In this document: piece by piece, positions 35,699 through 47,373 of the stretch
How the letters are laid out: each line of letters starts with the position of its first letter
How positions within the stretch are numbered: the first letter of the stretch is position 1
Origin: JAIOQJ01 sp963718635
Lineage (GTDB): Bacteria > Planctomycetota > Planctomycetia > Gemmatales > Gemmataceae
Direction of reading: 5' to 3'
Length of the DNA: 64,000 nucleotides
NCBI GenBank assembly: GCA_963718635.1
Contig: OY970367.1
Span: 6,324,001 to 6,388,000, forward strand
Position numbers and translations under genes: made by a program
The notes under the pieces: model-generated
Seen by the model: the letters and a program-made list of their open reading frames with translations, nothing else
The model's database searches: none
What the model was told of the DNA's origin: nothing

Positions 35699-36808
35699 CT
35701 ATCGGCCTCTACTGAGCACCTCGACTGGGGAGGCATGTCGGGTAAAGCCGTCGGTCGGCTGGATCGAAAGCCGATGCGCTCCCCACCATTCCCCGCCGCC
35801 CCAATATGCCCCTTCCATTCCCGCTTCACGCATGGCGGCTTGCATTCGTTCGAGCATTGGCAACCACCGCGAATCGTCCGAAGGAACGGCATACTCGCCA
35901 ATGAAACCTTTCACGTTGTTGGCTCGGCACCATTCGATGAAACAGCCAAGCCGCTTGCAGGCCCGTTCTTCAAACTTCGAATCAGCGAGTCGCTCGCCAT
36001 CATAGCTCAGCTCATAACGGCCGCTGCCATCGCGATCTAGATAACAGTGGGCTTCATAGGCAATGTGATTGAGCGGATCATTGATCCAGGCTTTGCCATT
36101 CGTTTTTTCGAACTCGTGGGCCTTGGACCATTGATCGCCCGCAATCAGGAGCAGCCGTTGATCGCCGGTAGCGCGGATCGCAGAGACGGCAGCCTGGGAT
36201 ATAGCTTTCCAGTTGGAGCCTCCCATATCGTGAGGTTCGTTCATCAGCCCGAAGGCGCTGACGGTATCGTCATCGCGTAACGCCAGGGCCAGTCGCCGCC
36301 ATAAGTCGGAAAACTGTTCGCTACTCACACAAACTTCTCCTCCGTACTTGCGATCAACAACACATGGCAAAGGTCGTCCATTTCGCACGAGCGTATATCG
36401 GCCATAGTTGTGCAGATCAATAATCGCCCGGCAACCATGCTTATGCGCCCAGCCAATGCAAACGCGCAGCCGGGCCAATTCGAGTTCGTCGAGGTCTTCG
36501 CCGAGACGTGGCTGAATCCTTTCCCAACGGATCGGCAACCGCAGTTGAGTGGCGCCGGTCGAGCGAAAATACTGAATTGTCCGTTCGGAATTGTAGGTGT
36601 AATCGCGCCCAAAGATTCCGGGGTTCTCGTTTGAAAAGCCCGGCTTATCGACGCCGAATTCCGGGCCGGCTAGCGATACACCCCACGGGTGAAGTGCGGC
36701 CTTCGTGTTGGCAGGCATTCCTGGAGATGCGGGGAACGATGAAGCGCCAAGCAGTCCGAGAGTGAGGGAGCAGACAGCGATTGCAGCGAGGCGGTTGCGG
36801 TAGTTCAT
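35699..36808 (-). CDS. Glycoside hydrolase family 5 (cellulase-like)
   Basis: 369 residues from the ATG at 36808 (MNYRNRLAAIAVCSLTLGLL), a signal peptide ending near ASSFPASPG. The TIM barrel carries TQLRLPIRWERIQPR, AIIDLHNYGRY, the acid/base in AFGLMNEPHDMGG, AYEAHCYLDRDGSG and the nucleophile in FIGEYAVPSDDSRW. Both catalytic Glu are present, so it should be active as an exported beta-glucanase-type enzyme. The open frame extends 43 codons upstream without similarity. Confidence 0.88.
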   Translation of the reverse strand: MNYRNRLAAIAVCSLTLGLLGASSFPASPGMPANTKAALHPWGVSLAGPEFGVDKPGFSNENPGIFGRDYTYNSERTIQYFRSTGATQLRLPIRWERIQPRLGEDLDELELARLRVCIGWAHKHGCRAIIDLHNYGRYTLVRNGRPLPCVVDRKYGGEVCVSSEQFSDLWRRLALALRDDDTVSAFGLMNEPHDMGGSNWKAISQAAVSAIRATGDQRLLLIAGDQWSKAHEFEKTNGKAWINDPLNHIAYEAHCYLDRDGSGRYELSYDGERLADSKFEERACKRLGCFIEWCRANNVKGFIGEYAVPSDDSRWLPMLERMQAAMREAGMEGAYWGGGEWWGAHRLSIQPTDGFTRHASPVEVLSRGR

Positions 36809-37024
36809 TTCAATTCCCCATTTGTTTCCAGGACGCGAATGTTCTTCCCGCGTCAAAGTCATTTCGGTTGCGAGCGATTGGATATTCTTTTGCCATCCGA
36901 TCTCTGAAGCCCGGAAGGAAACTAAATCGAACGGCAAAATTTAAAATTCTTGAAACAAACAATCGCGGCTGCATAGTTGGATAGAGCGACAGGCTGCTTG
37001 ATGTGCGAAAAGGTGGAACGGCAA

Positions 37025-37585
37025 ATGACTAAGTTCACGAACAAAAAAGATGAAGCCCTTGGTAATGTTCTCGAAACTTTTCGGCGCTATCTGTTAGCTA
37101 TCGCCCGGCGAAGCATGGACCCCGCCTTGCTGCCCAAGGCAGGCGCTTCGGATTTGGTGCAGGAAACGTTGCTGGAAGCCCAGCGCGATTACGACTCATT
37201 CCGTGGCGATTCGGATTCCGATATGCAAGCCTGGCTTCGCCGGCTGCTGCTGAACAACGTGTCGAATTTTCATCGCCGCTATCGCGGCGCCGCCAAGCGT
37301 TCGGTATTCCGCGAGATGGCGATTGACGCCGCCTCGCCACAATGGGGATCTGATGATGATTCGGACGATCCGGCGCACCGCGCAGAAGATTTGGACCAAA
37401 AGCGTTTGCTGCGTCAGATGATCGCTCGCCTTACCGGCGACCATAGCCGTGTCTTAACGCTTTGGTATGAAGAGCGCTCTTTTGAAGAAATCGGCATCGC
37501 CATGAACCGTTCCACGGACGCAGCGCGCATGTTGTGGCTGCGAGCGGTGGAACGACTGAAAGAGCAAGTGGAGAAAATCGTTTGA
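37025..37585 (+). CDS. ECF-type RNA polymerase sigma factor
   Basis: 186 residues from the ATG at 37025, with AAAGGTGG 9 bases before it. The sigma-2 region contains LLPKAGASDLVQETLLEAQRD and WLRRLLLNNVSNFHRRYRG; the sigma-4 region contains LTGDHSRVLTLWYEERSFEE and IGIAMNRSTDAARMLWLRAV. This is the planctomycete type of ECF factor. No anti-sigma gene is adjacent; the neighbours are glycosidase and glycosyltransferase genes, which it might control. Confidence 0.9.
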   Translation: MTKFTNKKDEALGNVLETFRRYLLAIARRSMDPALLPKAGASDLVQETLLEAQRDYDSFRGDSDSDMQAWLRRLLLNNVSNFHRRYRGAAKRSVFREMAIDAASPQWGSDDDSDDPAHRAEDLDQKRLLRQMIARLTGDHSRVLTLWYEERSFEEIGIAMNRSTDAARMLWLRAVERLKEQVEKIV

Positions 37586-37623
37586 TAATGGAACAGCGTG
37601 AAGAAACATCAAGAAAATTTCGA

Positions 37624-38873
37624 TCAGTTCTCACCCCGAACGGATTCGTAGAGCGCTATCATCCTCTCTCCCATCCGACCCCGTGAGAAGCGTTCAACCG
37701 CAGTTATCCGAGCGTTTTCGCCGAGATACCGGCGCATAGCCGCATTCCCCGCGAGTCGTTCAATCGCGTCAGCCAAGAGCGACGGGTTGCCAGGCTCAGC
37801 GCCAACCGCGTCTTGGCCCTCGGTGAAAAGCTCGACCGCCCCCCCTGCTCGGGCGACAATTACGGCAAGGCCGCAAGCCATTCCTTCGACTATGGTACGG
37901 CCGAAAGGTTCCGGCTTCGTGCTTGTGTGCGTGAGAATGTCGAGCGCTCGGTAGACAGGCGTCAACTCCCTCTGGAAGGGAATCAATCCGAAGGAACTGG
38001 CTAAATTCGCTGCACGAATTCTCTGCTGCAATTCTTCGGCGCTGTACTGAGAGCCGGCAGTGGAATAGACCGGGCCGCCGATTATGTAGAAGCGGAATCG
38101 CTTCTCCGGCAATCGTTTGACGAGCAGCGCGGCCGCGTCGATCAATACTTCCTGACCTTTCCAGCGGGAGTACGTCGCCGCCAGGCCGACACGAATTGTC
38201 GAATCATCTGCAGGAGATAGGCCAGCCAGGTGATCGAGCGCCGCGCCGTCCCCAGCGCCCGGAAAAAAGGAGTCAGTGTCGATGCCGTTGTAGAGCGTTT
38301 CGACAGGCACGCCCGGCAACGCCATTCGCGTGTCTTCGGCGACCGCGTGCGAATTGGCGACCGCCAACGCTGGCGCTTTGGCCAACCGTCGTAGCCATCG
38401 GCCCAGCACTGGCCGCGTGGTTAGAAAGTCGCGAATATGCCATACCACTGGGACGTGGCGAGGTGTTGCATACCCTGCCAACAAGTGACACTTCAATCCG
38501 TTCGAATGCACGACGTTCGGGTTGGCAGCGCGTATGGCATGCTGCAACCGGCGAAGATAGCCCGGTGTGCTCCACGCCGCTCTCAAGGCACGCCATGCCA
38601 GGAATGTAGTACGGCGAAGTTTGCCTCCATTGGAGAAGGCGATGCCCGATTCGCCGAAGGCGGCGACCGCAGCAGGCATAGGCACAATTTCAACCCGCGC
38701 CCGGCACGCGCGGCCTCATCGCTTAGAGGCCCGTCGGCGCCAGCAATTAGATGCACATGCCATTCGGGTCGCTGAGCTCGAAGAACAGCGATCAAGTCAA
38801 TGAGACTTCGTTCCGCGCCGCCGAGCGTTCCTACCGGATTGAGAAACAGGATCGAACAAAAGTGATTATTCAT
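37624..38873 (-). CDS. Glycosyltransferase family 4 (one frameshift)
   Basis: About 416 residues after repair. The start is the ATG at 38873 (MNNHFCSILFLNPVGTLGGA, ERSLIDLIAVLRAQRPEWHV). One base is missing near 38695, after DEAARAG, and the frame resumes VEIVPMPAAVAAFGESG. The GT-B features are VVHSNGLKCHLLAGY, VVWHIRDFL, VANSHAVAEDTR, YNGIDTDSFFP, GLAATYSRWKGQEVLIDA, LTHTSTKPEPFGRTIVEGMA and SLLADAIERLAGN. The E-x7-E motif is intact as EPFGRTIVE. Probably works with the asparagine synthase/other glycosyltransferases in glycan assembly. Confidence 0.87.
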
Positions 38874-38921
38874 GTGTGTGCTAGGGTTTGAAAATTGCAC
38901 CATTTTCGCATTTGGAGATTT

Positions 38922-38984
38922 ACACTAACCTGAAGGGTTAGCGAGGTTTGCGCTCGCTCCCTCGCTTACGCTTCGGGTTAGTGT
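38922..38984. repeat. Inverted repeat upstream of the GT4 gene
   Basis: ACACTAACC (38922-38930) pairs with GGTTAGTGT (38976-38984), and GCGAGG with CCTCGC inside. It is a dispersed palindrome and could end the asnB transcript. Confidence 0.7.
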
Positions 38985-39024
38985 GACGGTTGCAGCTACA
39001 CGGCCTTAACCGTTCTGCGGCTCG

Positions 39025-40956
39025 TCAATTCACGTGCAGCCCCTGTCGGGCAGCCAAGTCGGCAAGGACGACTAAGGCCAGTACGTGCAGACCGCCGACG
39101 GCCGGATCGCGGCGCTGGAAACGTTGCCACAGCTTGGCAGGCGCCGCCGGGTCGAATCCGAGACTTGCCCAGACGTTTCGATCGTGCAAACGCTCGGAAG
39201 CAACCGATGCCAGATCACCGCGAAACCAATCGGGCCAGGGGAAAGTGAAACCCCTCTTCGGCAGCGTGCCGACGCGTGGTGGAAGCTTTTTGCCAACGGC
39301 ATCAATGAGCAATTTTTTTGACGTCTTACCCGGCTGTTTCCAGACACCAGGTAGACCCGCCGCGGCGGAAACCAGTTCGTGGTCCAACAGCGGTACGCGT
39401 AATTCAAGTCCGTGGGCCATGCTAAATACATCGGAATCGCGCAACAGCATGTGCCTCATGTAACCGCACAATTCGAGAGCCGAGACTCCATTCTCCGGAT
39501 CGAGTCCTTGTGAGACGGATGAGAGCGCGTTGAGCGATTCCGCCGTTAAACCGGTGTAGGCATCGGAGCCTTGCGGAAGCGGAAAGAGCGAACGCCGCTC
39601 GGTTGCCAGAAAAAGTTCCCGTCTAAGCAGGTAGAGATGGACGGCATCCACAGGCCGGGCGCAGGCTTCCGCAAGTTTCAACAGCCCTCGGGAGCGCAGG
39701 CCTTTGGAAAGCAAACTAAATCCTGCTCGAGCGGCAGAGCGCGGGCGTGCAAGACGCAGCAGCCGTAGAGCGCGAGGCACATCGCGGAAGCTGGCATAGC
39801 CGCCGAAAACCTCGTCGCCGCCCAAGCCGCTTAGCGCCACCGTCACGCCGGCTTCCCGGGCAGCACGAGAAACATAGTAGGTGTTGAAGCCATCGACCGT
39901 CGGCTGGTCCATGGACGCCAACACGCGATCGAAGTTGGTGCGAATATCCGCCGCTGTCAGGCGAATCGTTCGATGGTCCGTACCCAATTCGCGAGCGAAT
40001 TGGCCAGCTATCTCTGTTTCGTCGAACTCGGGGCGATCAAAGCCAATGCTGATGGTTCGCACCTGCCCGGCGGCGACTTCCGTCGCCAGCGTCGCGATAG
40101 CGGTGGAATCGATTCCAGACGAAAGAAAAACCCCGACTGGAACGTCAGCGATTAAATGCTGCCGAACCGCTTTGCGTGCCACCCTGCCTAGTTGTTCCAC
40201 CGCCTCCGAACGCGAGGAGTGCGGCCGGGTGTCTCTTATAAATGGAATGTTCCAATAGCGCTTCGAATCGATTTGCTTGCCGAACCAATCAGTCGTCAGC
40301 GTCTCGCCGGGAGGAAGCAGGCGCACACCTTCGACGTGGGCTTCGAGTCCGAAGACGGCGCCCCGCCAGAAACGATTCGAGAGCTGAGCGCGAAAGACGC
40401 GGCGGCACGAGTTCGGGACCGGCCGCCAAAAGCGCCCGAACTTCGGAAGCGAACAAGAGCCCGCCGGCCGCGGGCTTATAGAGATAAAGCGGCTTGATGC
40501 CGAGGCGATCACGGGCAAACCAGACCGATCGACGTTCCGGATCGACGATGGCGAAAGCGAACATGCCGCGTAGTCGGTCGACGGACTCGGTTCCCCAAGC
40601 TCGGTAAGCGAGCAGAATGATCTCCGTATCGGTGCCGCTGCGCGGACCAACCCGAGCGGCCGAAGATCAGCCTGCACTTCATGGTAGTTGTAAATTTCAC
40701 CGTTGAAAACGATCCAGGGCCGTCGCCCTTCGGGAAGACCGGGATCGCACATTGGCTGTCGGCCCGCAGCGGAGAGGTCGAGAATGGCCAGGCGCGTATG
40801 GATGAGATGTACGGCTGGGGCTGTGCCCGTCGGATCAGCTACAGCTTGCAGGCCATCCGCGTCGGGCCCGCGATGTTTCAGGGCACGCAACATGCGATCG
40901 GCCGCCGGCGCCGCGTTGTCACGGTCGACGCCTAAAATCCCCGCGATCCCGCACAT
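39025..40956 (-). CDS. asnB: Asparagine synthase, glutamine-hydrolysing (two frameshifts)
   Basis: 643 codons. The N-terminal glutaminase begins MCGIAGILGVDR, with Cys2 as nucleophile, then ALKHRGPDADG, IHTRLAILDLS and IVFNGEIYNYHE. One base is missing near 40645; the corrected frame reads GTDTEIILLAYRAWGTES, RLRGMFAFAIVDPERRSVW and FARDRLGIKPLYLY. An extra base near 40372 returns it to GAVFGLEAHVEGVRLLPPGE. The synthase domain has VPVGVFLSSGIDSTAIATLA, the PP-loop SGGxDS variant SSGIDS. Amidotransferases of this size beside glycosyltransferases often serve envelope-glycan biosynthesis rather than free asparagine synthesis. Confidence 0.88.
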   Translation of the reverse strand: MCGIAGILGVDRDNAAPAADRMLRALKHRGPDADGLQAVADPTGTAPAVHLIHTRLAILDLSAAGRQPMCDPGLPEGRRPWIVFNGEIYNYHEVQADLRPLGLVRAAAPIRRSFCSLTELGEPSPSTDYAACSLSPSSIRNVDRSGLPVIASASSRFISISPRPAGSCSLPKFGRFWRPVPNSCRRVFRAQLSNRFWRGAVFGLEAHVEGVRLLPPGETLTTDWFGKQIDSKRYWNIPFIRDTRPHSSRSEAVEQLGRVARKAVRQHLIADVPVGVFLSSGIDSTAIATLATEVAAGQVRTISIGFDRPEFDETEIAGQFARELGTDHRTIRLTAADIRTNFDRVLASMDQPTVDGFNTYYVSRAAREAGVTVALSGLGGDEVFGGYASFRDVPRALRLLRLARPRSAARAGFSLLSKGLRSRGLLKLAEACARPVDAVHLYLLRRELFLATERRSLFPLPQGSDAYTGLTAESLNALSSVSQGLDPENGVSALELCGYMRHMLLRDSDVFSMAHGLELRVPLLDHELVSAAAGLPGVWKQPGKTSKKLLIDAVGKKLPPRVGTLPKRGFTFPWPDWFRGDLASVASERLHDRNVWASLGFDPAAPAKLWQRFQRRDPAVGGLHVLALVVLADLAARQGLHVN

Positions 40957-40991
40957 GGTTTATGTTCTCAGGTAGAACCGTTGGCAAATAA

Positions 40992-41045
40992 CAAAGAGCC
41001 GCGTACGGAATAAGCGTGCTTACTTCGTGCGCGGCTCTTTTCGTC
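40992..41045 (-). terminator. Hairpin terminator after the DUF4340 gene
   Basis: AAAGAGCCGCG pairs with CGCGGCTCTTT; on the minus strand it follows the DUF4340 stop by about 50 bases. The following T-rich stretch (TTTGTTATTTG) is short, so termination is likely but imperfect. Confidence 0.7.
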
Positions 41046-41096
41046 TTTTGCTGAAATCGTTATTTCGCGAACTCTGTCGCTCGCGCGTCCGGCTAA

Positions 41097-44000
41097 CTAT
41101 TTCGGCTCAACCTTTGGCGTTGGGTCAACTTTCTTTAGTTCTTCCTTTTTCTCTTTCTTGGGCTCCACCTTCTGCGCTTCCTTAGCCTTCAGCGTATAGG
41201 CGGCGCGGCGCCGATCCAGCGATTGCGTGTCTGTTTCATTCAGGAGAAAGACATCGGTTCGCTTCGGCTCATCGACCTTTGCATAGAGGCGTTTGCCGTT
41301 TTCGAGGCTGCCGATGAGCAAGGAGCGCTTCTTACCATCTTCGGCCGTGACCGTGATCGTTCGCGGCTTGTCGAGACCATATTTGGCAAGTTCGCCGCCG
41401 CTGTCCACGACATAGCGATCCACTTTCAAGGCGTTTAGGCCGTGCAGCAAGTCGTTGATCAATTCCGCGTTCAGCGATTCGTCCGGCTTGGCGGGGTCGC
41501 TCCAGCCGCGCGGGCCTTTGACGAATTTGAACGAATTGGCGGCATCGGGCGCTTTGAAGGAGACTACCGTGATTTGCGCGGGAGGGACGGGATCCCAAAC
41601 GGCGCGCTGGCGATACTCCCCGAACAACAGCGACGTAAGAAGCGGGTTCAAGAGAACGACGGCGTTGCCTTTTGCGAGCATCGCATACGCACGGAAGCCC
41701 TCACCTTTCTTGTCCGGACCCACTTTCTCCCGGTCGCCCACGAGAAGGTCAAGAACTTCGCGGTTGCCGTTGTAAGCCCGCCAGTGCATGGGCTTATCGA
41801 GTCCGTATTTCGCTAATTCCTTTGTGTCATCGGCGGCGATCTCTTCCGCGCGCAATTGGGCCAGCATATCGTGCAGTTCGCGTAGGTCTTCGTCTTCGGC
41901 ATCGCCCTCAAAGGGTTCCTTTACCTTCCAGCCCATCGCTCCCTTCACAAACGCAATCTTGCGGTCGGCACGCTCTTGCACCAGTTTGTCGGCCGTAACA
42001 AAGGTCGCCAGATTGAGGTCGCGAAACCGCTGTGGCGGCACAAGCAAGCGTTGGGCAACCTGACCGTTGATCACGGCAACCAGGTTCGATCCCTGGGCTT
42101 TCGCATACCGATCGCCTAGTTGTAGGTTTGCATCAACCGGATTGCCGATCAACAACGTTTTTTCGACCAGCTTGTTGCGTTCGAGCGTTTCCACAGTGAC
42201 GGTTGCGACAGGCGGTTCCAGGCCGAACTCTTTCAAGCTCGGTGGGTTCACCGCTTCAATTCGTACCGCCCGCAATTGGCTAAGCGTTGCCGCCAACTTA
42301 TCAACCACCTCCTGATCGGCCTTGCCCGGCGTCGGCTTGGCGATCTCCCACTGGCGCTGTTGTTTTGCGTAATCTCCAGGTCTTGCCCGCCCATCGAACG
42401 GCGAATTGTCTGGATGTCTTCTTTCTTATCGAGCTTGATCAGCGTCTTATCGAGCAGATCATTCGCCTTGATGTCCACCGCTTTTACGATTTGATCCGAA
42501 ATGGCGAAGATGCCGCTTGTCCCCTTAACGCGCGCGTAGTGCTCGGTAGCCGAGCGCGCTTTGCCGATTTCGAGAACGACATCCGGCGCGCCTTTAGGCT
42601 CGGCAAACTTCAGCGTCAGCGTCACGGACGGCTGTCCCAAGCCAAAAATGCCATCGCCTTTCGGCGCCGGGACGCCCCAAGCATTCAGAATGGCAGGCCA
42701 GTTCGTGATCTTGAACGGCTCATCCGTCGTCGGGTCGTAGATATATTTTTGATTCGCCAGGCCGCCGAGTTCCAATGCCAATTGGCTCACTGCTCGGGCT
42801 TCCGCTTCGGCTTTGAACGGCGCGGTGATCAGCCACTTCGAGGGCGTGCCTGCCTGTTGTTGCACAGTAAAAGAATCGGCCGGCCTTGAACCGGCTGCGC
42901 CGCGCTGCACCACGATCTCTCCGATACGGGAGGCGATGCCGTCGAAAAGTTTTGCCGTCCGGTAGCTGCTCGGCTGCCGATCGAGGCGCGACACTTGCCC
43001 GGCCTCGGCCCGATCATCCACGATATTGATGCGGGTCCAGCCTTCGACAACCACCGGCCTTTTATTGGCGCCCGCGTCGCGAACGCCGAACAGGTAAGTG
43101 ATCGACTTCGACGGCATCGACTTGTCCGTTTTCGAAGCCGAAGCATCGAACGTCAGCGTTACTCTCCGGACCGCATCACCCGTCAGGCCAAGAATTTCTT
43201 TGGGATCGATCGAGGCAACGCTACCCACCAAGAGTTGCGGCAACTTCATTGGCCCATCAATCACGCCGCCTTTGCGAGCCTCCATCCCTTTGAGGAGATT
43301 CAAGAGCTCCGTCACTTCATTGCGGTCTGCGGCTTCAGGGAGCGGTTCGATCATTTTCCAGTCGGCGCCGCTCTTTTCCAGCTTGATCCGTTTCTGGTTG
43401 CCACCGGACGTGATCTGGATGCGGACAACGTTCTTGTCGTCGAAGCGGGCGAGCATCGGATCGCGCAGATCATCGACAGGCGAGCCGGATGAACTCGTCG
43501 AAGGTTTGGCGAGGTTTATCTGCAGGTCGTTCAAGCGCTCGGCTTTGATTTCAAAGATAAGCGGGTTCTGATCGAGCTTCGCGAAGCGCATGTCGTCCGT
43601 ACCGATGCTGCGGGAAACACGGCCGATTTGCAGCGTCCGCTTGTCGCCGTTGGCGAGCTCGACGCGAACTGAACCGGTGGGACTTTTCCCTTCGTTGATA
43701 ACAGCCAGATTCAGCGCTGCCCGCCAGACCGAAGCGCCGCGCCATCCCAGTTGCCGCCGCCCATGAGAGTGAGCAACTTCGGCGTCGTGTCGGCATAGTC
43801 GCCGATACCGAAGTACATCTCGGTTCCAGGCTTGGAATCGATGAACTTTTCGAGCCAAAGATTGGGAATAGCCGTCAGGATGGCACGAGCTTTGTCCGGA
43901 TCGATACGGTCGCGAACGGGTTTAGCGATCAGCCAGGACTCGGCTAATTTCACCGGCTGAATGGCGACATCGCCTTCCGGCTTGTCGGCAGGCGCTGATG

Positions 44001-44760
44001 GCGTTGGGTTAGGCGCGACTCGGCGTAATTCGAATTTGCCCGACGGACTGTCCACCGCGATGCGGGCTACCGAATTGCTGAGCAGAAACGTGGCGGATGG
44101 AGTACGCTCCGGCTCGTCGATTCCCGGCATACGTGGTGGCGGCTTTGGCTCCGATACGACCGCTCGTTCCCAATCGGGGAAGAGTTGACGCCGGCGATAG
44201 GTCTCTTCCGATCGGAGCAGCACGGGCAAGATCTGTGGCCCAAGCCGAAGGATCTCATCCTTCCCTTCAAGCCGAACGTAGGCAGCTCGCGTAAACGGAT
44301 TCTCGCCCGCCTGCAGCGGGGCTTGCCCGAACTTCAAATTCAGTTTGCCGGCAGTCGTCGTCACTTCGACCGCGATCGGCTTTTGCGATTCGGACAGTCC
44401 GTACGGAGTGAGGTCGGTCTTATCGTCGACGGAGATCGGGTGATACGCGCGATTTCAAATCCCGAAGCGCGTTGATCAACTCCGTCACTTCATAACGTCG
44501 AATCGGCCAGTTGCCTGGCAGTTCCAGCTTGTCCGTTTCCGGGCCTTGCAGAACCAGCTTCGGGCGGTCAGCCGCAGTAATTTCGATTCGCGTGATCTGC
44601 TCTTTCGGCAGATCGGCCAAGCGCGGTAGGTGCCGGCATCGGTGGACGTTACCGGCTTGGCGGCCAGCCCGAGGCGCGGGGCCAACTGCGGACCTTTCCA
44701 GAAGAGCAACCCGCAGCCGCCCGCAACAAAGAGCAAGAATATCGTTGATTTAATGTTCAT
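41097..44760 (-). CDS. Large DUF4340-type protein (four frameshifts)
   Basis: About 1221 residues when repaired, starting MNIKSTIFLLFVAGGCGLLF at 44760, an N-terminal membrane anchor. The body has DUF4340-like repeats: LADLPKEQITRIEITAADRP, KLELPGNWPIRRYEVTELIN, GGELAKYGLDKP, and LLIGNPV/LLIGSLENGKRLYA elements. These bind near ABC transporters as extracytoplasmic domains. The C-terminus is a Lys/Glu-rich tail. Frame breaks lie near 44629, 44442, 43742 and 42372 (three missing bases, one extra). After repair the length is 1222 codons. It is the last gene of the minus-strand ABC operon. Confidence 0.82.
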
Positions 44761-44813
44761 GATTGACGCCGGTCGAGAGGTTCGATTCACAAGCGAGACG
44801 TTGAGCCAACGGG

Positions 44814-47350
44814 TTAGCGCACACGCCGAAGCATCAACACGATCGTTCCCAGATAGACGAAGAACGCGGGCAGGCCGATGAACGTGCCCCAGTGCCAAAG
44901 CTCTTTCGTTTCGTTCGACATCGCGACGCGCGGGTATTGCCACGGGCGATCGACGGCATTAGCCGCGGCGGCATCCGCTGCGTGCGGCAGCCGTTCATCG
45001 CGGTGCAACAGCCAGTTGCAGGTGGTCAACAACAGTTTTTCGGTCGCGGGTTGCAGGTCGCCGTTAAAGATAGCGCCATGGCCAATGACGACGACACGGC
45101 CCGTCGCCTTTTTGTCGTCCGGTGTTTTCGAATCGTACCACGTATCGGGCAGCTTCGATTCCACGGCGACGGCTATTGAAAAGGGCCCACGCCTTTCCAC
45201 GCCGGAGTTTTTCTTCGTGTCATCGCTGACGGCATCGTAACGCGGTCGCGACATCGGCACTTGCACGCGCTGCGGCTGCATGGTGAATGGGTTCATCTGC
45301 TGCCGCATCATGAAGTTGAACGGGTAGGTCTCGTTCCAGGATTTGGCGCTCGTCCACAGGAACTCGCCAAGGAATCGCTGCTTGGCCTGCGCTTGTTCCG
45401 TAAGCGTGATGGGCCGGGGCGCGTCGATGCTGATCTTCAGGGGGTTATCGATGCTGTGGACAAGCACTTCCATCGCTTGGGCAATCGGGTTCGGTTTTAA
45501 TCCCTTAGACTCCCACTCGTCGGGCGGGGAAAAACTCAGAGGCGGCACATCGACGGATGTATCCGATAGTTCATCTTCCTCACTACCGATCGGTCGATAA
45601 GACTGACTTTCGACGTTGAACAGGATTGTCTGCTTGCCAAGCTCGATGCCACGTTCGCTGAGCATCGTTTCGAGGTCGTCAAAATTCTCGGCGCTGGCCC
45701 CTCGTTCGGCGTGTTCAGCGGGCCTGCGCACACCATCACCGGTTTGCCGGCTTTCATGAAATCCTTAATGATATCTGCCTGCGTCTTGTCGATCTTGTGC
45801 AGGTTCCTTGGCAATACATGGCCTTTCGGCGCGCTCATGATCGTGTGGCGTGGGATGATGAGCATATCGCAATCGTCGAGCAAGCGGGTGAACTTCGCTT
45901 TCACGTCGGTCAGGTAGCGGTCTTCGATGGCCCGTTCCTGTTTCAAGGTTTCCGCCAGTTCGGCTTCCAGCAGCTGGATGCTCTCCGTTGCGTCGGCGAG
46001 ATCCAGGTTGTATTCTTTTTCCAAGGCGCCAAAGCGTTTGAGCACATACGCTTCGAATTGGGCCTGAACAGCAGGGTCTTTACGATCGTCCGGCGGCAAC
46101 ATCAGTTTGCGCCGGCTTAGATCGGAGAGGACTTCAAGGTAGGTATCGAGGCGGTCGGCTAAGGGCTTGTCCTTGACTTCGTCCAGCTTCTTGCGATTTC
46201 GCGCGAGGCGTTCGCCAAGCCGAGTTTCCTGCTTCTGCTCTTCGCGCTTCACATCGAGCTTTTCTTGCAATTCATTCAATTTGGCTTCTTGAGCGGTGAG
46301 CGATGCCGGGTCGCCATCGAGTTCGCCGCGATAGTTCTTCTTGAGCACTACATCGACGACGTCAAAGCCATATTCCGTAAGCGCCTTGCGCAACCCGGTC
46401 AGCGTGTACGATTCCAGCCCCTTGCTGCGCTTTTGCGTCGAGAGATACGGGTGAGTGACGGCGACGGCAACCCGGGGCCTTTTCTCTTCGATGGCCGTGA
46501 TACGCTTGACCAGGCTTTCAATGCCTTGTGGATAGAGAATGAGATTGCCCTGCGTATTGTTGGCCATCTTCGATAAGTGCTTATCGAGCTGATAGTACTC
46601 GTTGAAACTCATCCGCTGCACTTTGCCATCCGAGGCGAAGAAGATGCTATTCTCCGGGGCGGCTTGGATTGCCGTTCGAAGCGGCTCATTGTGCTCGGTC
46701 AGTTCAGTCAGCTTTTTGTCGTAACCTTGTTCCTCGACATCGAGAATGACGACTTTGAATTGCGCGCCGAACTTACGGAACATCTCGACGGTATCCTGAA
46801 CCTTGTCAACCACTTTGCGTTCGGCGGCATAGTCGTACAAGTCGGGTTTTTCCGAGAGTCTGCCGAACGTTTTGTGTTGCTGCAATACAACGATCGTCGT
46901 GTCAGTTTGCAGCTTCTCCAGTTCGCCCGCCACATTGGCGGGCAGCGTGAATTCCTTCGCGCGCGTTAAATCCAGATCGCAACTATGGATGAAGGCATAA
47001 ACGTTGATCGCGCCTAAAATTCCGGTTGCAAGCGCTATCTGAAGGAACGATGTGACGCCGGCTGCGCCTCGGCTGCTCGCGCCGCCGGTAACACCGGAGA
47101 GCGCTTCGACAACGAGTGCGAAGACAGCAATAAGGCCGCTAATTAAGAGCAAAAGTACGCCGAACATGGCGCGTTTGCCGTGGTCGCCGCCAGCAGAGCC
47201 AAGCAAGGTCTGACTTTGCCAATCGGGCAACAGCGTCGATAGAAACAGAGCGGCGCCGGCGCCGACAAGCACGGCGGTGATACCAAGAAAGCGCACGGCA
47301 AACCGCATCCGGTTGCCCCAACTCATTTGATGTCGCGTATCGGCTTTCAT
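44814..47350 (-). CDS. GldG-like ABC transporter auxiliary protein (one frameshift)
   Basis: About 845 residues when repaired. Three N-terminal helices (MRFAVRFLGITAVLVGAGAA, MFGVLLLLISGLIAVFALVV, FLQIALATGILGAINVYAFI) precede a large extracytoplasmic domain with DTTIVVLQQHKT, DTVEMFRKFGAQFKVVILD, VGNT-type IESLVKRITAIEEKRPRVAV and a coiled-coil Lys/Glu-rich insert (about residues 340-500). A C-terminal helix (GLPAFFVYLGTIVLML) ends it. This is the GldG layout of gliding-type ABC systems. One base is missing near 45690 (EGPAP to ENFDDLETML). I take the ATG at 47350 (GGAG 8 bases upstream); ATG 47374 overlaps the permease stop. Confidence 0.82.
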
Positions 47351-47373
47351 TCGCTTTGCTCCGGGCGAACCCA